DNA of 14,796 nt from an uncultured Ruminococcus sp. Lineage in GTDB: Bacteria; Bacillota; Clostridia; Oscillospirales; CAG-272. The DNA lies in NCBI GenBank assembly GCA_902766575.1, contig CACXED010000305.1:1-14796 (forward strand). The letters run 5' to 3'. This document shows positions 12,549-14,796 of the stretch, piece after piece (within the stretch, counting starts at the first letter, position 1; each line of letters opens with the position of its first letter). The notes under the pieces are model-generated. The model saw only the letters and a program-made list of their open reading frames with translations, was not told the DNA's origin and did not search any database. The position numbers and the translations under genes were made by a program.

Positions 12549-12666
12549 GACGAATGGAATGTCAGCTGTTCGTCAAGTTGCTATAAATCTTTTACTTTCT
12601 TTTCTTTTCCTTTCTTTTTTCTTTCTTAAAGCGGAGGCGCGGCTGCAAAGCCGCGCCTCTGTTTTT
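12549..12666 (+). ncRNA. Candidate small RNA with a pyrimidine-rich tract and intrinsic terminator
   Basis: A consensus promoter leads after about 118 nt to a clean intrinsic terminator. The middle (about 12587-12627) is almost only C and T, and includes TCCTTTC at 12608-12614, the exact complement of the GAAAGGA ribosome-binding site seen at four genes here. A frame from ATG 12559 would read MSAVRQVAINLLLSFLFLSFFF and run through the terminator into antisense of the HD gene. However, the AAGGA before it (12546-12550) would overlap the expected transcription start and be partly missing from the RNA. I therefore favour a non-coding RNA. A short hydrophobic peptide remains possible. No known RNA family was recognised. 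Confidence 0.55.
12634..12666 (+). terminator. Intrinsic terminator of the candidate small RNA
   Basis: A perfect 10-bp stem, GAGGCGCGGC (12634-12643) with GCCGCGCCTC (12650-12659), and loop TGCAAA are followed by TGTTTTT. This is a textbook plus-strand terminator. It may also help stop the convergent HD gene. Confidence 0.88.
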
Positions 12667-12682
12667 GCTGCACAAAAGCTCT

Positions 12683-12700
12683 CTGACCGGCGAGGGTCAG
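12683..12700 (-). terminator. Short hairpin at the end of the HD gene
   Basis: CTGACC/GGTCAG (12683-12688/12695-12700) overlaps the stop codon and, on the minus strand, is followed by AGAGCTTTTG. It is a weak terminator candidate for the HD-domain gene. Confidence 0.4.
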
Positions 12701-13188
12701 ACGCCGTAGACCGACCCGAGAAGCTCTTTTCCGGTACGGGTTCTGAATACCAGATCCCGGAAGTTTTCGATATTCCGGCGCGAATATCCGCTCTCGTCGG
12801 CGTTGACGAGATAATCGGCTTCAAGCAGGATCTGATGCTCGATGCTCTCCACATTTGAGTAGGTGTGGTGATGCCCGACGATATAGCTGACCTTTTCGAT
12901 CTCCCCGGCGGTCAGCCCGGCGTCCGCGAGAAACTCCGCAGCGAGGGGCGCGCCCTCCTTTTCCTGGAGCTTGCCGTCGGTGCAGCCGTATTTTTTCCGG
13001 CAGAGCGGGCAGGCGATGTCGTGTATCAGCGCGGAGACCTCGAGGATGAACTGAGCCTCCCCGTCAAGTCCCTCGGATATTCCGATCGTCCTTGCGAAAG
13101 CCCAGACCTTGAGGAAATGGTTTATGTCGTGGAGATTGCCCTCTGAAAAGGCGATCATTTTTTTCGTGATCTCAGCGATGGATCTCAT
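12697..13188 (-). CDS. HD-domain metal-dependent phosphohydrolase
   Basis: The protein has 163 aa with one HD domain. Metal-binding residues are visible in order: LHDINHFLKVWAFAR (19-33), LIHDIA (54-59), VGHHHTY (104-110) and LEADYLVNADE (122-132). This family hydrolyses phosphate esters, often of nucleotides, in the cytoplasm; the exact substrate cannot be deduced. A CPLCRKKYGC segment (60-69) directly after the HD pair holds three Cys. The ATG at 13188 is preceded by AGAAGGAG eight bases upstream. The gene stands alone, convergent with the candidate small RNA and in the same direction as the sulfhydrylase gene behind it, from which it is separated by a terminator-like stem and its own promoter. 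Confidence 0.92.
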   Translation of the reverse strand: MRSIAEITKKMIAFSEGNLHDINHFLKVWAFARTIGISEGLDGEAQFILEVSALIHDIACPLCRKKYGCTDGKLQEKEGAPLAAEFLADAGLTAGEIEKVSYIVGHHHTYSNVESIEHQILLEADYLVNADESGYSRRNIENFRDLVFRTRTGKELLGSVYGV

Positions 13189-13214
13189 TATAAGCGCTCC
13201 TTCTGTTTTTTTTG

Positions 13215-13243
13215 ATTATATCAGAAAAATATGAAATTTTCCA
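13215..13243 (-). promoter_or_regulatory. Extended -10 promoter of the HD gene
   Basis: On the minus strand TGATATAAT (13215-13223) is an extended -10 element. TGGAAA (13238-13243) is a weak -35 at 17 bp. GAAATTTTC occurs at 13233-13241 and 13250-13258, and the second copy lies in a quasi-palindrome GTGAGAAATTTTCAC (13246-13260), a possible binding site. Confidence 0.65.
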
Positions 13244-13273
13244 CCGTGAGAAATTTTCACCTTGATAAATCAA

Positions 13274-13302
13274 CGCCCGGAGCGCTGCTGCGGCTCCGGG
13301 CG
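13274..13302 (-). terminator. Terminator-like stem after the sulfhydrylase gene
   Basis: A perfect 10-bp stem, CGCCCGGAGC (13274-13283) with GCTCCGGGCG (13293-13302), and a 9-nt loop lie 22 nt beyond the gene's stop. On the minus strand TTGATTTATC follows, a moderate U-tract. Confidence 0.7.
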
Positions 13303-13323
13303 GATAGATATTCTTTTTCCGGC

Positions 13324-14604
13324 TCAGACCGCTGCGAAGCCCTTTTCGAGGTCGGCGATGATGTCGTCGATGTGCTCGGTTCCGATCGAGAGACGGATGG
13401 TCGACTGGGTTATGCCCTGATCGGCGAGCTCCTCGGGCGTGAGCTGCGAGTGAGTGGTCGTCGCGGGATGGATGACGAGCGACTTCACGTCCGCCACGTT
13501 GGCGAGCAGCGAGAAGATCTCGAGGTGGTCGATAAAGCGGAAGGCTTCCTCTTTGCCGCCCTTGATCTCAAAGGTGAAGATGCTCGCGCCGCCGTTCGGG
13601 AAGTACTTTTCGTAGAGCGCGTGGTCGGGATGGTCGGGCAGCGAGGGGTGATTGACCTTTGCGACCTTGGGATGATGCGAGAGAAATTCCACGACCTTTT
13701 TGGTGTTCTCGGCGTGGCGCTCAAGTCTCAGAGAGAGAGTCTCGGTGCCCTGAAGCAGCAGGAACGCCGCGAAGGGAGAGATCGTCGCGCCCTCGTCGCG
13801 CAGGAGAATGGCTCTGATGTAGGTCACAAAGGCAGCGGGGCCGACCGCGTCGGCAAAGGAGATGCCGTGGTAGCTGGGGTTCGGAGCGGCGATGGGAGCG
13901 TACTTGCCGCTCGCCTTCCAGTCGAACTTGCCCGAATCGACGATAACGCCGCCGAGGGTCGTTCCGTGACCGCCGATGAACTTGGTCGCCGAGTGGACGA
14001 CGATATCCGCGCCGTGCTCGATTGGACGGATCAGATATGGCGTTCCGAAGGTGTTGTCGACTACGACCGGAAGTCCGTGCTTGTGCGCGATTTCGGAGAT
14101 GGCGTCGATGTCGGGGATATCGCTGTTCGGGTTGCCGAGGGTTTCGAGGTAGATCGCCTTGGTTTCGGGACGGATGGCGCTCTCAAGCTCGGCGAGATTA
14201 TGCGCGTTGACAAAGGTGGTCTTTACTCCGAACTGCGCGAGAGTGTGCGCGAGGAGATTGTAGGTGCCGCCGTAGACCGTTTTCTGAGCGACGATGTGAT
14301 CGCCCTGCTGAGCGAGCGCCTGAATCGTGTAGGTGATAGCGGCGGCTCCCGAAGCGACGGCGAGAGCGGCTACTCCGCCTTCAAGCGCGGCTATGCGCTT
14401 TTCAAAGACGTCCTGAGTGGAGTTGGTGAGTCTGCCGTAGATATTTCCGGCGTCGGAGAGCCCGAAGCGCGCTGCTGCGTGCTCGGAGTTGTGAAAGACG
14501 TAGGAGGTTGTGGCGTAGATCGGTACGGCTCTTGCGTCGGTTGCCGGGTCGGGCTGTTCCTGTCCGACGTGAAGCTGAAGTGTTTCGAATTTGTAGTTGC
14601 TCAT
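13324..14604 (-). CDS. metY: O-acetylhomoserine sulfhydrylase (Cys/Met metabolism PLP enzyme)
   Basis: The protein has 426 aa, the usual length for the enzyme that makes homocysteine from O-acetylhomoserine and sulfide. It opens MSNYKFETLQLHVGQEQPDPATDARAVPIY, typical of this subgroup. YGRLTNSTQDVFEKRIAALEGG (56-77) and the cofactor-contacting ASGAAAI (84-90) follow. The PLP lysine is Lys208 in SATKFIGGHGTTLGG, preceded by VVDNTFGTPYL (181-191). Near the end SLVIHPATTTHSQL and IRLSIGTEHIDDI hold the substrate carboxylate-binding Arg. The start is supported by AGAGGAAA eight bases upstream. It is a single gene with a leader of at least 190 nt in the window that contains a terminator-like hairpin, which would fit regulation by methionine or S-adenosylmethionine supply. 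Confidence 0.96.
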   Translation of the reverse strand: MSNYKFETLQLHVGQEQPDPATDARAVPIYATTSYVFHNSEHAAARFGLSDAGNIYGRLTNSTQDVFEKRIAALEGGVAALAVASGAAAITYTIQALAQQGDHIVAQKTVYGGTYNLLAHTLAQFGVKTTFVNAHNLAELESAIRPETKAIYLETLGNPNSDIPDIDAISEIAHKHGLPVVVDNTFGTPYLIRPIEHGADIVVHSATKFIGGHGTTLGGVIVDSGKFDWKASGKYAPIAAPNPSYHGISFADAVGPAAFVTYIRAILLRDEGATISPFAAFLLLQGTETLSLRLERHAENTKKVVEFLSHHPKVAKVNHPSLPDHPDHALYEKYFPNGGASIFTFEIKGGKEEAFRFIDHLEIFSLLANVADVKSLVIHPATTTHSQLTPEELADQGITQSTIRLSIGTEHIDDIIADLEKGFAAV

Positions 14605-14649
14605 TTTAGTTTCCTCTTTTCCTTGATTTTCAGTTATAAATTAAAATTG

Positions 14650-14675
14650 CCGGGAAGATCTGATGATCCTCCCGG
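14650..14675 (-). terminator. Terminator-like hairpin in the leader of the sulfhydrylase gene
   Basis: The arms 14650-14660 and 14665-14675 pair over 11 bp with a 4-nt loop. The single imperfect position is a G-U pair in minus-strand RNA but A-C in plus-strand RNA, which favours function on the minus strand. CAATTTTAATTT follows in that direction. It ends 45 nt before the gene, which suggests attenuation, or the end of an upstream transcript. Confidence 0.55.
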
Positions 14676-14796
14676 TCAGACGTGCCAGACCATTGGTCAG
14701 GTATTCGACGGAGAAGGCATCAGAAAAGCATCGGTGCAGCACATCTGCATCTCCGTCCATATCATAGTGAAGCCTATGTCAGAATAGCTTTTCATC
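14676..14796 (-). promoter_or_regulatory. Structured leader upstream of metY, possible cis-regulator of unknown class
   Basis: The minus strand holds CATAG/CTATG with a 6-nt loop (about 14764-14779). It also holds a GACGGAGA/TCTCCGTC stem (14707-14714/14750-14757) that encloses a TGCAG/CTGCA hairpin (14735-14739/14745-14749). The stretch GACCAATGGTC follows before the terminator-like hairpin. No S-box, T-box or other known riboswitch consensus was recognised. A 39-codon minus frame (14760-14641) overlaps it but has no ribosome-binding site. No promoter was seen, and the leader may continue beyond the window. Confidence 0.35.

Noticed and set aside
12514..12858. Plus-strand frame of 114 codons over the candidate small RNA and the HD gene
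   Set aside because: It would start inside the -35 box of the promoter or, from ATG 12559, lose most of its ribosome-binding site. It runs through a strong terminator, and its second half is antisense to the HD gene. A short peptide is not fully excluded.
14641..14760. 39-codon minus-strand frame in the metY leader
   Set aside because: It has no ribosome-binding site, overlaps the stems, and its stop lies past the terminator-like hairpin. It is too short to judge further.
13231..14787. Long open frame of 518 codons on the plus strand opposite metY
   Set aside because: It is antisense to a complete, clearly recognised PLP enzyme gene. The product has no recognisable motif, and such long mirror frames are expected in GC-rich DNA with this codon use.
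14641..14796. S-box (SAM-I) riboswitch or T-box upstream of metY
   Set aside because: The conserved core sequences of these leaders, including the T-box TGGNACCGCG-type bulge, were looked for on the minus strand and not found.

Overview
The window looks like a chromosomal piece of a GC-rich Gram-positive anaerobe of the Bacillota, most likely a gut Clostridia (Oscillospirales-like). The evidence is an IreB/UPF0297 protein, Shine-Dalgarno sites of the GAAAGGA/AAGGAGG type, sigma-A promoters close to TTGACA-17-TATAAT, a lipobox lipoprotein, and dispersed hairpin repeats between genes. Genus and species cannot be called from sequence alone. No rRNA, tRNA, CRISPR array, transposase or phage gene was seen.

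Left region (1-3630). The 3' end of a probable sugar-binding lipoprotein gene is followed by a Gfo/Idh/MocA oxidoreductase and a xylose-isomerase-like TIM-barrel protein, which fits a carbohydrate uptake and catabolism operon. The last two genes are separated by a ~185-nt multi-hairpin element bounded by a 10-bp direct repeat, which looks like an insertion into the operon. A 64-66 aa Cys-rich protein then meets a solitary, divergent MreB/Mbl-like gene on the minus strand that has a consensus promoter.

Middle region (3630-6900). A ygiQ-type radical SAM gene lies between two same-orientation blocks of intergenic repeats (about 3738-4353 and 6412-6795). These contain a ~86-90 bp module, 28-nt hairpin units whose arms change in a compensatory way, and long inverted repeats.

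Right-middle (6849-10489). A promoter precedes ireB, ribF, an S11 (DacA-like) membrane-anchored protein with degenerate active-site motifs, and a YLYPE-type lipoprotein, probably one transcription unit. A 41-aa membrane peptide gene follows.

Right region (10509-14796). An ABC exporter with its own promoter carries an unusual ~50-residue insertion in the nucleotide-binding domain. After it lies the best promoter in the window (TTGACA, 17 bp, TGnTATAAT), overlapped by a long inverted repeat. It reads into a ~118-nt stretch without a convincing gene that ends at a clean intrinsic terminator. This is a candidate small RNA whose pyrimidine tract is complementary to the GAAAGGA ribosome-binding site used by several neighbours. 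Two minus-strand genes follow: an HD-domain phosphohydrolase and an O-acetylhomoserine sulfhydrylase (metY type). The latter has a structured leader with a terminator-like hairpin, a possible cis-regulator of unknown class.
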